Shown in pieces: positions 45,450-54,746 of a stretch of DNA of 64,000 nt (position 1 is the first letter of the stretch; each line of letters opens with the position of its first letter). Under the pieces are notes generated by a model. That model did not search any database, was not told the DNA's origin, and saw only the letters and a list, made by a program, of their open reading frames with translations. Made by a program: the position numbers and the translations under genes. The stretch spans positions 35,187 through 99,186 of the forward strand of contig NZ_JAAIIJ010000015.1 of assembly GCF_012932445.1 (NCBI RefSeq), read 5' to 3'. The DNA is from Bifidobacterium panos (GTDB lineage: Bacteria > Actinomycetota > Actinomycetes > Actinomycetales > Bifidobacteriaceae).

Positions 45450-46507
45450 CGCTTCAACCTCCAAGTCAGCACCAGCCAAACCGCCGCAATCAAAGCCAGG
45501 ACAGGAACCCACCATGTGGGATCGTCCACCATCGCGGCCCGGGAGGTTTGGTGGCTTTCCTTGTCGCGCCGTTTGTCGATGTTGCGCACCAACTCGCTGA
45601 CACTGCCGCCGTCCGACTGGGTGAGAAACACGCCCTGATGCGCCTCGATGAGTTCGCGCATATTCGTGGTGGTCTCCTCGCTTTCGCTCACCTTCGGGCC
45701 GGAGAACAGGCCGTCCACGGTGATGTCGGCGGCGCTCGTCAGGTCAAGCGCCTGCTCGAGCGTGTAGGTGGGCGTGCCCGACACCACATTGTCGGTGGCG
45801 AGCACGATGGACGCCGCGCGGGTGCGCTGCCCGTTCGTCTCGTCCGCGGAGCCGTAGGTGAATCCGGGCAGCATCGCCGCGCAGGACACCGCACCGTCGC
45901 CAATCAGCGAAGTGGTGTCCTTGCGATTCTGCGTGCCCTCCAGCCAGTTGGCGATACGCTGGTAATCCTTGTCGCTCATCTTGTCGATGCTGTCCTGCGA
46001 TTCAACGCCGGCCAGCGCATTGCTCGCCTCTTCAAGCTGCTTGGAGACCAGCTCATAGTCATCGGTCAGCGGGAATATGGTGCGCGAAGTGGAATTGAAG
46101 ATGCTCATGCCGATGCGCTCGCCTTGGAAGTGGGACACCAAGCTGCGGTACGTGTCGATCACCTGACGGTCATACGGCAGAGTGGAGCCGGAAACATCAA
46201 GGCACAGCACGATGTCGCGACTCGTCGAATGTTCCTCGCTCTGATCCACTGTGGCGGGGCGCGCCATCAGTGAAATCGCCAACGCCAGCGCCACCACGAG
46301 GAGCGCAACCGCCAGCCGGTTCAGCCAGCGCCAGCGGCGAAACAGATGCGAGGCGTGTTCGGTGCCAAGATCATCATCCAGCGAGAACACGAGCAGCGCA
46401 TCGTCGGGTTTGCGCCTGTTGGCCAGCGCGAGCGTCAATATGACGATTGCCAGAGCGCCCAGCACGCCGCCCAACGCCGCCCAAGGCCATTGCCAACTCA
46501 GTTGCAT
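45446..46507 (-). CDS. vWA-domain membrane protein (BatA-like)
   Basis: A 353-residue protein. Membrane spans near 8-29 and 65-82 and at the C-terminus (TWWVPVLALIAAVWLVLTW) frame a vWA domain with an intact metal motif CLDVSGST (Asp104). This is the BatA/aerotolerance-type layout. The start ATG at 46507 overlaps the upstream stop as TGATG, so translation is coupled; GGTGGGG precedes it. A GTG 12 bases earlier is less likely. Confidence 0.84.
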   Translation of the reverse strand: MQLSWQWPWAALGGVLGALAIVILTLALANRRKPDDALLVFSLDDDLGTEHASHLFRRWRWLNRLAVALLVVALALAISLMARPATVDQSEEHSTSRDIVLCLDVSGSTLPYDRQVIDTYRSLVSHFQGERIGMSIFNSTSRTIFPLTDDYELVSKQLEEASNALAGVESQDSIDKMSDKDYQRIANWLEGTQNRKDTTSLIGDGAVSCAAMLPGFTYGSADETNGQRTRAASIVLATDNVVSGTPTYTLEQALDLTSAADITVDGLFSGPKVSESEETTTNMRELIEAHQGVFLTQSDGGSVSELVRNIDKRRDKESHQTSRAAMVDDPTWWVPVLALIAAVWLVLTWRLKR

Positions 46508-47046
46508 CAGCGTCCCCACCTTTCCACCAGCGTGGACACCCAGCCGGCCGCGTCTTCGACGCTCGCCTGGCTCGCGTGCGCATTCACCGTGCGATCCGCG
46601 AACTCGGGCGGATATAGGGCCTCGATGGTGACACGCAACAGGTCAAGTCCACTGCGAGTCGAGGGGTTTCTTGGTTCCAGGCGAATGTCGGTGAGCGTGT
46701 GCGCGCTCATATCCTGCCCGATATTCACGGACGCGAAATCGCGGCAGATGGCGGCCAGTTCGGTGAACGCCTGTTCGCTTGTCAATCCGCTGGCCTTATG
46801 GCGCAACAGCACGTCGTCGATGCGGCGTTGCCATCTTGCCCTGTCCTTATTGGGCACATGGGCGGCGTGCAGCTGGGGCTTGCTGCGGCGGGGACGGGCG
46901 AGTATGACAGCGCACGCGATCAGCGCCATCGCGGCCAGCACGCAGACGGTTAGCACGATGGTCAGGTCAGTGGTGATGTCAATCTGTTCAACAGGCTTCA
47001 GGTCGTCTGATTCCACGGCCAGTGTTGCGATTGTCGTTATGGTCAT
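46507..47046 (-). CDS. Small membrane protein in the MoxR operon (DUF4381-like position)
   Basis: A 179-residue protein: one membrane span near residues 28-51 (TIVLTVCVLAAMALIACAVI) and a cytoplasmic helical domain. It lies between the DUF58 and first vWA genes, where DUF4381 proteins occur in MoxR operons of other phyla; sequence similarity is not obvious to me. Overlaps both neighbours by 1-4 bp. Confidence 0.65.
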   Translation of the reverse strand: MTITTIATLAVESDDLKPVEQIDITTDLTIVLTVCVLAAMALIACAVILARPRRSKPQLHAAHVPNKDRARWQRRIDDVLLRHKASGLTSEQAFTELAAICRDFASVNIGQDMSAHTLTDIRLEPRNPSTRSGLDLLRVTIEALYPPEFADRTVNAHASQASVEDAAGWVSTLVERWGR

Positions 47047-47990
47047 GCCGCACCTGCCTGGGTTGGAATTGGTGGGGCGGAGGCCGGGCGCACCAGATTG
47101 CGGCTTGTTCCAGCCAGTGCGCGCGACACCAGTCGCACGAACGCATCGAACACCGCTTCGGACGAATCGGCATGAATCATATGGCTTCCCGCACGCAACA
47201 ACTCATGATCCAACGCCGTGGCCATATAGGCGCGATGCGTGGCGACCTCGTCGGCGGCGCGCTTGTTTGCGAAGAATGCCGGCAGACGGCGCGAACTGGT
47301 GCCATCGAACACGGCGCGCGAGCGGCATGCCTCGAAGGGATTGACCGTCGCCACGTCGATCAGCACCATCGGATGCGTGCGCGCGATAAGCCGAATCTGT
47401 TGCAAATGCTTCTTGTTCAACGCGTGCTCGTCGGTGGCCAGCACAATCAGTGTTTCGTGATCTTTGATGCGTCGAGCATAATCAAGCAATGCGTCGATAT
47501 TGCGCTTATGTTCCCAGTCGCGATTCAGCGCCTTGTCCAACGTGCGCTCGAACTGGCCGAACCCGCCGTTGAACGGCACACGCGTGATACTCGACTCGTC
47601 GGCCAGCACCAGTGAAATCGTGTCGGAACGGCGCAACGACAGCACCGCGAACATGCGCAGCGCATTCGCGGCCACCTGCCACGCCGGCTCACCCGAAACG
47701 CACGAGCCGGTCATCTCACGACCCACATCAAGCAACAGCCACACGCGCGAAGTGGCCAAACGCTCACGGCGAACCACCATCGGACGGCCTTGGCGGGCGC
47801 TGGTCTTCCATTCGATCAGGCGCGCGTCGTCGCCGGGCTCATAGGCGCTCACGTCCATCAGCTCGTCGGATCCACCGGCGCGACGAGACGTATGTTCGCC
47901 CTCGATCACGCCCAGTGCCTTGGCTACAGTCGGAAGGTTCAGGCGGGTGCCCAGCACTTCGATCCTAGCCTTGATCGGATCGTCGATCAT
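47043..47990 (-). CDS. DUF58-domain protein
   Basis: A 315-residue protein with the DUF58 signature VSAYEPGDDARLIEWKTSAR (48-67) followed by VVRRERL and a degenerate vWA-like fold (WLLLDVGREMTG). DUF58 proteins accompany MoxR ATPases nearly everywhere; they are probable adaptors. Translation is coupled to moxR by ATGA overlap. No membrane spans. Confidence 0.88.
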   Translation of the reverse strand: MIDDPIKARIEVLGTRLNLPTVAKALGVIEGEHTSRRAGGSDELMDVSAYEPGDDARLIEWKTSARQGRPMVVRRERLATSRVWLLLDVGREMTGSCVSGEPAWQVAANALRMFAVLSLRRSDTISLVLADESSITRVPFNGGFGQFERTLDKALNRDWEHKRNIDALLDYARRIKDHETLIVLATDEHALNKKHLQQIRLIARTHPMVLIDVATVNPFEACRSRAVFDGTSSRRLPAFFANKRAADEVATHRAYMATALDHELLRAGSHMIHADSSEAVFDAFVRLVSRALAGTSRNLVRPASAPPIPTQAGAA

Positions 47991-49063
47991 GGAACGGGAA
48001 CCGCCTTGACGATACGATCAATCACTTGATCGGCGGTGACGCCATCGGCCATCGCCTCGAACGTGAGCACCAAACGATGGCGCAGCACATCGCCCACCAC
48101 GGCCTTCATATCTTCGGGAACGACGTAATCGCGGCCCTTGAGCAACGCATTCGCCTGACCGATGCGCACCAGCGCAATCGAGGCGCGCGGGGAAGCGCCC
48201 AAACGCACCAGAGAGCTCAGGCCCTGCACCGGGTGCGAACCCGCACCGCGGGACGTGGCCGCAAGATCCACCGCATAACGCATGATCGCCTCGGAAACAT
48301 GCACGCGCTTGGCGGCGGCGCGCAGGAACTCCACGTCACGAATCGAAATGCGCCCCTCGTTCAGTTGAGCCGGGTCGAACACGTCCGAGCCGCGGCCGGC
48401 GAGCAGGGCCAGCATGCGCTTCTCCTCATCGGCGTTCGGATAGGTCATCACGGCCTTCATCATGAAACGATCCATTTGGGCTTCGGGCAGCGTGAACGTG
48501 CCCTCTTCCTCGATGGGGTTCTGGGTGGCGATCACCATGAACGGCTTGGGCAGGGCGATGCGCTCGCCGCCGATGGTGGTGGCGCCTTCGGCCATCGCCT
48601 CAAGCATGGCCGACTGTGTTTTCGCATTGGAACGGTTGATCTCGTCGAGCAGCACGAAGTTGGCGTGGATGGGGCCGAGCCGCGTGGCGAATTTCTGCGT
48701 GGCGAAATCGAAGACCTGTGTGCCCACCAGATCGGACGGCATCAGGTCGGGCGTGCACTGCACGCGCTTGAACGTGCCGGACACCGAGGTGGCCAGCGTC
48801 TGGGCGGCGGTGGTTTTGGCCAGGCCCGGTACGGACTCGATGAGAATATGGCCGCCGGCCACCAGTGTGAGAATCAGTGCCTCGCGCAGATTGTCCTGCC
48901 CGACGAGCGTCTGGGCGAAACGCGCACGAATGCGGTCGGCCAGCGCGGCGGCCTGCTTGACGTCCTCTGCGGCCAGCGCACTTGCGGGCACGGTCAGGCG
49001 CATCGGCTCGGAAGTCGATTGAGGTTGCGCAGGCTGTTGTGATTGAGGTGGAAAAATAGCCAT
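47987..49063 (-). CDS. MoxR-family AAA+ ATPase
   Basis: A 358-residue AAA+ ATPase of the MoxR class. Walker A is ESVPGLAKTTAA (77-87), Walker B VLLDEINR (Asp140, Glu141), sensor 1 VIATQNPIEEEGTFTLPEAQ. These ATPases act as chaperones maturing vWA-protein complexes. It leads an eight-gene minus-strand operon. The start at 49063 is preceded by a weak GTGGGG site; the region upstream is divergent to the XRE gene. Confidence 0.92.
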   Translation of the reverse strand: MAIFPPQSQQPAQPQSTSEPMRLTVPASALAAEDVKQAAALADRIRARFAQTLVGQDNLREALILTLVAGGHILIESVPGLAKTTAAQTLATSVSGTFKRVQCTPDLMPSDLVGTQVFDFATQKFATRLGPIHANFVLLDEINRSNAKTQSAMLEAMAEGATTIGGERIALPKPFMVIATQNPIEEEGTFTLPEAQMDRFMMKAVMTYPNADEEKRMLALLAGRGSDVFDPAQLNEGRISIRDVEFLRAAAKRVHVSEAIMRYAVDLAATSRGAGSHPVQGLSSLVRLGASPRASIALVRIGQANALLKGRDYVVPEDMKAVVGDVLRHRLVLTFEAMADGVTADQVIDRIVKAVPVP

Positions 49064-49214
49064 GCGCCCCACTCTAGCCAATCGCAATGACGCACAGCCC
49101 ACTGCGCTATGCGAGCCGATGATCGGTTGCGAAACTTATCATGCGAACGCCGATAAATCCTATGGATAACCCTGTTCTTAATTGCGAATCCGCAGATTTC
49201 GTTTCCATGATAGA

Positions 49215-49230
49215 CTTGCATTTATGCAAG
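49215..49230 (+). promoter_or_regulatory. Palindrome across the XRE start codon
   Basis: CTTGCAT-TT-ATGCAAG is a perfect 7-bp inverted repeat whose right arm contains the ATG at 49224. This fits an autoregulatory operator or an RNA hairpin hiding the start. No clear ribosome site lies upstream, so the mRNA may be leaderless. Confidence 0.5.
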
Positions 49231-49781
49231 CCGATGAGATATTGAAGGAATTGATGCGCTCGACGGGGCTGAGCGCCGCCGCCTTGGCGCGTGCCGCGAA
49301 TCTTGACGAGTCCGTCGTGTCCAGGGCGTTGAACGGCAAGACGGTGCCCTCATTCAATAAAATCAGCCAAGCGGCTCGTTCGCTGGGTTATGAACTCACG
49401 CTTTCGCCCGTGGAAGAAGCCACGTTGCGTCTGATCGGTTCGTCCATGCAGGGGCTTGTGGATACGATCAATCGCTATTCCGGTTCCGCCGACCAATGGA
49501 CCCACATTTCGGCGAGCATGCGGAATCTGCTGGAGTTTCCGGACAAACAGGCTTCTGATTTCGCCATGGTCACCAATGGCATGGATGCCAACTGGAGCGC
49601 GTTTCTGGCGGGGCTTTATGACTATCAGCATTGGGACAAGGGGAGGGCATCGGAGCGCGGGTTGCGTCTCGAAGAGCCATGGACGCCACTGCGCAAGATA
49701 TGTCGTTCCATGACCGAGCCGGCTGAAGAGTTCGCTCGATACAACGTCATTGTGCCTGTCGGGGAGCTGTCATGGAAATGA
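49224..49781 (+). CDS. XRE-type HTH protein, probable antitoxin
   Basis: A 185-residue protein with an N-terminal lambda-repressor-like HTH (about 8-55: LMRSTGLSAAALARAANLDE, then SVVSRALNGKTVPSFNKISQ) and a C-terminal helical domain. It overlaps the nucleotidyltransferase gene by 10 bp, the usual layout of an antitoxin-toxin pair. It likely represses its own operon, perhaps through the palindrome at its start. Its target within the cell is unknown. Confidence 0.7.
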   Translation: MQADEILKELMRSTGLSAAALARAANLDESVVSRALNGKTVPSFNKISQAARSLGYELTLSPVEEATLRLIGSSMQGLVDTINRYSGSADQWTHISASMRNLLEFPDKQASDFAMVTNGMDANWSAFLAGLYDYQHWDKGRASERGLRLEEPWTPLRKICRSMTEPAEEFARYNVIVPVGELSWK

Positions 49782-50326
49782 ACCGCACACAAATCATGGA
49801 ATTGCTGGACGACCTCATCGAGGAGTGCTTGGGGCGCGGCATCACAGGCACGATTGCCATCTATGGCGGGACCGCCATGGCATATCACAGTCCCGGTCTG
49901 CGCACCACGCAAGATGTCGATTCCATGTTCAGACCCTACGAGACGATTCGCGATGCGGCACAATGCGTGGCGCAATGTCATCAGGTTCCCGCCGATTGGC
50001 TGAATATGCAGATTCATGACATCATGCCGCCGGTAGCGGATGACGATCCGCAGGTTTACTTCGATCGGGATGGGTTGCGTGTCACTTTTGCTTCCAAACC
50101 CTATTTGCTGGCTATGAAGGCCATGTCGGATAGGAGATCTCAGAAGGATCTTGACGATGCAGCCGAGCTGTTCAATCTTCTTGGGCTGGATAGTTGGATG
50201 GGTATTGACGAGCTTGTCCATCGGTATTATGGAAGGGGTTCAGCCGGGGCGCAGGAGCTGTTCTTTGAGGACATCGAGGATCGCGCCTTGGAAATGAGGA
50301 GAGAGGCTTCTTCTGGACGGCAGTGA
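49772..50326 (+). CDS. Nucleotidyltransferase-fold protein, probable toxin (AbiEii/DUF6036-like)
   Basis: A 184-residue protein with a minimal nucleotidyltransferase fold: AIYGGTAMAYHSPGLRTTQDVDSM supplies the GG loop and the metal-binding Asp48 and Asp50. LLAMKAMSDRRSQKDLDDA is the conserved C-terminal helix of AbiEii-like enzymes. Such toxins transfer nucleotides to tRNA or proteins and give phage defence or growth arrest. Start at 49772 has GGGGAG; ATG 49778 is also possible. Toxicity is inferred from fold and context. Confidence 0.72.
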   Translation: MEMNRTQIMELLDDLIEECLGRGITGTIAIYGGTAMAYHSPGLRTTQDVDSMFRPYETIRDAAQCVAQCHQVPADWLNMQIHDIMPPVADDDPQVYFDRDGLRVTFASKPYLLAMKAMSDRRSQKDLDDAAELFNLLGLDSWMGIDELVHRYYGRGSAGAQELFFEDIEDRALEMRREASSGRQ

Positions 50327-50349
50327 GGGACTTTGGATTGTTGTGAAAC

Positions 50350-50390
50350 TGAAACCCGTCACCGGCAGTCAATTCCGGTGACGGGTTTCA
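50350..50390. terminator. Bidirectional terminator
   Basis: TGAAACCCGTCACCGG and its exact complement form a 16-bp stem with a 9-nt loop between the two convergent genes (nucleotidyltransferase and acyl-CoA ligase). Confidence 0.85.
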
Positions 50391-50417
50391 ATCCTTATGT
50401 CGGTGGGTTTAAGGGGA

Positions 50418-52241
50418 TTAGCGCTTGGTGTTGTAGATTTCGCGGTTGATTTCGGTGGCGAAGACGCGGTTGACGGCGGGACGCACCACTTTCAGGGAAG
50501 GTGTCAGGCATTTGTTGTCCTGTGTGAACTGCTCGGGCAGCACTGCGAACTTGCGCACCGATTCGGCGCGGGACACCGTGGCGTTGGCCTTGCTCACATA
50601 AGCCTGGATTTCCAGTAGCACCGCCTCATTCGTCGTCAGCTGCTGCACCGGGGTGTCGGCGGGCAGACCGTGCGCAGGCAGCCACACGGCCAATGCCTCC
50701 GGGTCAAGCGTCACCAGCGCGCCGATGAACGGGCGCTGGTCGCCCACCACCACGGCATGTTCGACGATGGGGCACTTGGAGATCTCCTCCTCCAACGGAA
50801 TGGGCGAAACGTTCTTGCCGCCCGCGGTGATGATGATGTCCTTGCTGCGCCCGGTGATGGTGATGCGACCCGCGTCGTCGATGCTCGCCAGATCTCCGGT
50901 TTTGAGCCACCCGTCCTGAGTGAATGCCTCGGCCGTCTGCTCGGGCAGATTGTGATAGCCCCGGAACACGTTCGGCCCCTTGACCTGCAATTCGCCGGCG
51001 TCGTCGATGCGCACCGACGAGCCGGGCGCGGGCTGGCCCACGGTGCCGATCACATTGTCCCCCACACGCGTGGCCGCGAACGGGGCGGCGGTTTCCGTCA
51101 TGCCATACCCCTGAATCATCGGCAGACCGATGCCATTATAGAAATGCGCCAAATCAAGCGACAGCGGGGCGCCGCCACACGCCACAAACCGAATCTTCGG
51201 GCCTAAAGCCCCGCGCACCGCGCGATACACCAGAGCATCATATTTCGCATGATCCGCAATCTGCGCGAACGTATGTTTCTTGCCGGCCTGCTCCTCGCGA
51301 CTCCAAACGCGCGCGGCTTCGGCGGCCTTGAGGAACAAGCGACCCTTGAAGCCCATGCCGGCCTTGTGTGAGGCGGCGTTATAGACCTTCTCGAACACGC
51401 GCGGCACGCCCAGCAAATACGTCGGCTCGAAACTGCGCAGATCAGGCAACAGCGACTTGGTGTCGGGCAGATAACCCACCACGCCGTCGTCGGAGGCAAT
51501 CGAAGCGTATTGGATGAACCGTGCGAAACAATGGGCGAGCGGCAGGAACAGCAGCAAACGAGGGTGATCATCGAGAATCACCTCATGCAGCGCCTGACTG
51601 GCCGCGAGAGTGATGCTCACGAAATTGCGGTGGGTGAGCTCCACGCCTTTCGGATTGCCGGTGGAACCAGAAGTATAGACGATGGTGGCCAAATCCTCGA
51701 TGCCCACCGAAGCGATGCGCTCATGCAACTCCTCGTCCGAGACGACCACGCCAAGCCCTTCGAGCGCGCCCAAAGCGTTGCCGTCGATCATCAGGATTTG
51801 CTTGAGCGCGGGGCAACGGTCCTTGACCGAATCAAGGCGGTCGTAGCGTTCGCGGTTGTCGGCGAAGGCGAGTTTGACGGATGCGTCGTTCAGGATGCGT
51901 TGCGCCTGGGATGCCGAATCGGTGTCGTAAATCGGCACACTGACGGCACCGATGGCAGCCAGAGCGAAATCGATCACGCCCCATTCGATGCGCGTGGCTG
52001 AAAACAGCGTCACCGCTTCGCCTTTGGCGATACCCAGCGCAATCAGACCTTTCGCAGCCACGATGACTTGGCGGTGGAACTGGCCTGCGGTCACGTTCTG
52101 CCAACGGCCCGGGCCGAGCTTCTTCGCGGCGATTACCGTATCTTCGCCGGTGCGGGCGATGCGGTCGTTGAGCAGGGAATAAATGGTTTGGCTGCACTCA
52201 AGTTCGATGGAGGAGCCGGGCGTGGTGTATTCGGTCAGCAT
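50418..52241 (-). CDS. fadD: Long-chain-fatty-acid-CoA ligase (AMP-forming)
   Basis: A 607-residue adenylate-forming ligase. The P-loop is IVYTSGSTGNPKGVELTH; GYGMTETAAP, TGDLASIDDAG and the C-terminal ITAGGKNVSPIPLEEEI lie in the right order. The large form (~600 residues) is the long-chain acyl-CoA synthetase class found across actinobacteria. It would activate fatty acids for lipid synthesis. Start at 52241 is chosen over a longer frame entering the pdxS promoter region; the ribosome site is weak. The gene name is a class label, not evidence of beta-oxidation. Confidence 0.9.
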   Translation of the reverse strand: MLTEYTTPGSSIELECSQTIYSLLNDRIARTGEDTVIAAKKLGPGRWQNVTAGQFHRQVIVAAKGLIALGIAKGEAVTLFSATRIEWGVIDFALAAIGAVSVPIYDTDSASQAQRILNDASVKLAFADNRERYDRLDSVKDRCPALKQILMIDGNALGALEGLGVVVSDEELHERIASVGIEDLATIVYTSGSTGNPKGVELTHRNFVSITLAASQALHEVILDDHPRLLLFLPLAHCFARFIQYASIASDDGVVGYLPDTKSLLPDLRSFEPTYLLGVPRVFEKVYNAASHKAGMGFKGRLFLKAAEAARVWSREEQAGKKHTFAQIADHAKYDALVYRAVRGALGPKIRFVACGGAPLSLDLAHFYNGIGLPMIQGYGMTETAAPFAATRVGDNVIGTVGQPAPGSSVRIDDAGELQVKGPNVFRGYHNLPEQTAEAFTQDGWLKTGDLASIDDAGRITITGRSKDIIITAGGKNVSPIPLEEEISKCPIVEHAVVVGDQRPFIGALVTLDPEALAVWLPAHGLPADTPVQQLTTNEAVLLEIQAYVSKANATVSRAESVRKFAVLPEQFTQDNKCLTPSLKVVRPAVNRVFATEINREIYNTKR

Positions 52242-52530
52242 GAGATCCGTATTCTTTCGTTGCGTTTGACTTATTGGGTGGCACCCATCGGGCACGCCGT
52301 TTCCAAAATTACGCCAACGCGAGGAAAGGGACATTGTGGGCCGCGTCAAAATCGGAGCCGTGATTTTGTGCGCGGCGCGCAAAACCGGTATTCGCGCGCG
52401 TTTGAACCGGTGATAGAGTTTCGCTATTGCCGCCGCGAACTACAATGTGGTCGTGGCGCATGTTGCGGGGTGTCGTGCCCGTAGCATGGTGGAAGGTAAT
52501 CATTCGCACAGGAATTGTGAGGAACGACAA

Positions 52531-53406
52531 GTGGCCGAGAATCGTAATGAGCTGAACAAGAATCTTGCCCAGATGCTCAAGGGCGGTGTCATCATGGACG
52601 TGACGACACCCGAGCAGGCGCATATCGCCGAAGACGCGGGCGCGTGCGCGGTGATGGCATTGGAGCGTATTCCCGCCGACATTCGTGCGGCCGGCGGCGT
52701 CAGCCGCATGAGCGATCCGGCTATGATTCGCGGCATTCAGGAGGCTGTGTCCATTCCGGTGATGGCGAAGGTGCGTATCGGCCATATCGCTGAGGCTCGC
52801 ATTCTGCAGGCCATCGACATCGACTATATCGACGAATCCGAAGTGCTTTCGCCAGCGGACGATGTGTATCACATCAACAAGAACCAGTTCGACGTGCCGT
52901 TCGTGTGCGGCGCGAAGAACCTGGGCGAGGCGCTGCGCCGCATCGCCGAAGGCGCGGCCATGATCCGCACCAAGGGCGAGCCGGGCACTGGTGACGTGAT
53001 TCAGGCCGTGCGCCACATGCGTACGATGAACAAGCAGATCCGCGAACTTCAGGCCTTGCGCGACGACGAGGTGTATGAGGCGGCCAAGCAGCTGGCCGTG
53101 CCTTACGACTTGGCCAAATACGTGCACGACAACGGCCGCTTGCCTGTGGTGAACTTCGCCGCCGGCGGCGTGGCCACCCCGGCCGATGCCGCGTTGATGA
53201 TGGAACTGGGTGCCGAGGGCGTGTTCGTCGGCTCGGGCATCTTCAAGTCCGGCGACCCGGCCAAGCGCGCCGCCGCCATCGTCAAAGCCACCGCCAACTG
53301 GCAGGACGCCGACCTGCTGGCCGAGCTGTCCGCCAACCTGGGCGAGGCCATGGTCGGCATCAACGAGGACGAAATCGAAACCATCATGGCCGCGCGCGGT
53401 GAGTGA
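52531..53406 (+). CDS. pdxS: Pyridoxal 5'-phosphate synthase, PdxS subunit
   Basis: A 291-residue (beta/alpha)8 enzyme making PLP from ribose-5-phosphate, glyceraldehyde-3-phosphate and ammonia. [35 protein letters not shown] and VMAKVRIGH (catalytic lysines) are clear. GTG 52531 is taken as start: GAGG lies nine bases before it and the protein then begins like other PdxS (AENRNELNK). It is divergent from the acyl-CoA ligase and is followed after 3 bp by pdxT. Confidence 0.96.
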   Translation: MAENRNELNKNLAQMLKGGVIMDVTTPEQAHIAEDAGACAVMALERIPADIRAAGGVSRMSDPAMIRGIQEAVSIPVMAKVRIGHIAEARILQAIDIDYIDESEVLSPADDVYHINKNQFDVPFVCGAKNLGEALRRIAEGAAMIRTKGEPGTGDVIQAVRHMRTMNKQIRELQALRDDEVYEAAKQLAVPYDLAKYVHDNGRLPVVNFAAGGVATPADAALMMELGAEGVFVGSGIFKSGDPAKRAAAIVKATANWQDADLLAELSANLGEAMVGINEDEIETIMAARGE

Positions 53407-53409
53407 CCT

Positions 53410-54033
53410 ATGGTTGTTGCCGTCCAATACATTTCCAAGGAACATTCCGAGGACGTCGAGGCCGCACGCCATGGCGTGACGGGCATTCTCGCCGTGCAGG
53501 GTGCCTTCGCGGAGCATGCCGCCATGCTCGACAAGCTCGGCGCGCCATGGAAGCTGTTGCGCGCCGCCGAGGACTTCGACGAATCCGTCGACCGCGTGAT
53601 CCTGCCCGGTGGCGAATCCACCACCCAAGGCAAGCTCCTGCGCTCCACTGGCTTGTTCGAGCCGATCACCGCGCATATCGCCGCCGGCAAGCCGGTGCTC
53701 GGCACCTGCGCTGGCATGATCCTCTTGGCCAGTAAGCTTGACAACGACCCCAATGTGTATTTCGGCGCGCTCGACGCCGTGGTGCGCCGTAACGCCTATG
53801 GCCGCCAGCTCGGCAGTTTCGCCGCCACCGCCGATTTCGGTCAGAGCATCAAAGACTTCCCGCTGGTGTTCATCCGCGGGCCGTTCGTTGTGTCGGTGGG
53901 AGCCAAGGCCAGCGTCGAAACCGAGGTGAACGGCCATGCGGTCGGGTTGCGCCAAGGCAACATCCTCGCCACCGCGTTCCACCCCGAACTCACCGACGAC
54001 TCCCGCATCCACGAGCTGTTTTTGGGTCTATAA
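53410..54033 (+). CDS. pdxT: Pyridoxal 5'-phosphate synthase, glutaminase PdxT
   Basis: A 207-residue class I glutaminase supplying ammonia to PdxS. Nucleophile Cys100 in LGTCAGM, the GGEST loop (68-72) and the His/Glu of FHPELTDDSR are present. About 22 extra residues precede the usual GILAVQGAFAEH start. Begins 3 bp after pdxS, so they are one operon and the two proteins form the 12:12 synthase. Confidence 0.95.
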   Translation: MVVAVQYISKEHSEDVEAARHGVTGILAVQGAFAEHAAMLDKLGAPWKLLRAAEDFDESVDRVILPGGESTTQGKLLRSTGLFEPITAHIAAGKPVLGTCAGMILLASKLDNDPNVYFGALDAVVRRNAYGRQLGSFAATADFGQSIKDFPLVFIRGPFVVSVGAKASVETEVNGHAVGLRQGNILATAFHPELTDDSRIHELFLGL

Positions 54034-54123
54034 CCCTACCGCTTATCGATCCCGTTGTGCCCCCACAGTGGTAGGTTTGGCCGTCGGTAACTGTTGAGCC
54101 AGCCGAATCGGGAAGGTGTTGTC

Positions 54124-54669
54124 GTGACAAGCGCAGCAAGCAATGAGCGCAAAGCGTCCACGCGGCGCTTTCGCCACGCCACCATGCGCGATTTGGCGCA
54201 GATACAGGCGAATTACCAGCGTGCCCGTGAGCTGATGGCCGCCAATGGCAATCCGACCCAGTGGGGGCATGAGTTCCCGCGTGAAGCGGTGGTGCGCGAC
54301 GACATCGCCAATCAACGCACCATGCTGCTTGTCGATACCAAGGACGGTCGGGAACGCATCTTGGCCCAATTCGCGGTGTGCCCCGGTGAAGATCCCACAT
54401 ATCAGACCATCGACGGGGCGTGGCTCGACAACGACGGCTACGTGACGATCCACCGCATCGCCTCATCCGGTTTGGTGCGCCACGCCGCGCGCGAATGCAT
54501 CAAGTGGGCGCTGCAGCATTACGGCAACGTGCGCGCCGACACCCATCCCAACAACAAAGCCATGCAGCATGTGCTCGAATCGAGCGGGTTCGCCCGCTGC
54601 GGGCTGATTGAGCTGATCGACCGCCCGACGGACACCACGCGCATCGCCTACCAGCGCCACGAATGGTAG
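54124..54669 (+). CDS. GNAT-family acetyltransferase
   Basis: A 181-residue predicted N-acetyltransferase. TRRFRHATMRDLAQIQANYQ opens a GNAT fold, the central strand is followed by VTIHRIASSG, and TGF-like ESSGFARCGLIEL ends the domain; the usual acetyl-CoA loop is weak. GTG 54124 with GGGAAGG upstream is preferred to a TTG at 54094. Substrate unknown. Confidence 0.75.
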   Translation: MTSAASNERKASTRRFRHATMRDLAQIQANYQRARELMAANGNPTQWGHEFPREAVVRDDIANQRTMLLVDTKDGRERILAQFAVCPGEDPTYQTIDGAWLDNDGYVTIHRIASSGLVRHAARECIKWALQHYGNVRADTHPNNKAMQHVLESSGFARCGLIELIDRPTDTTRIAYQRHEW

Positions 54670-54746
54670 GTTTTTGGCCGCGATTTGCGTCGATGCACGG
54701 CGATTCACAGCCCGTTCGTCACAATCGCGCGCGACAATAGGTGCCT

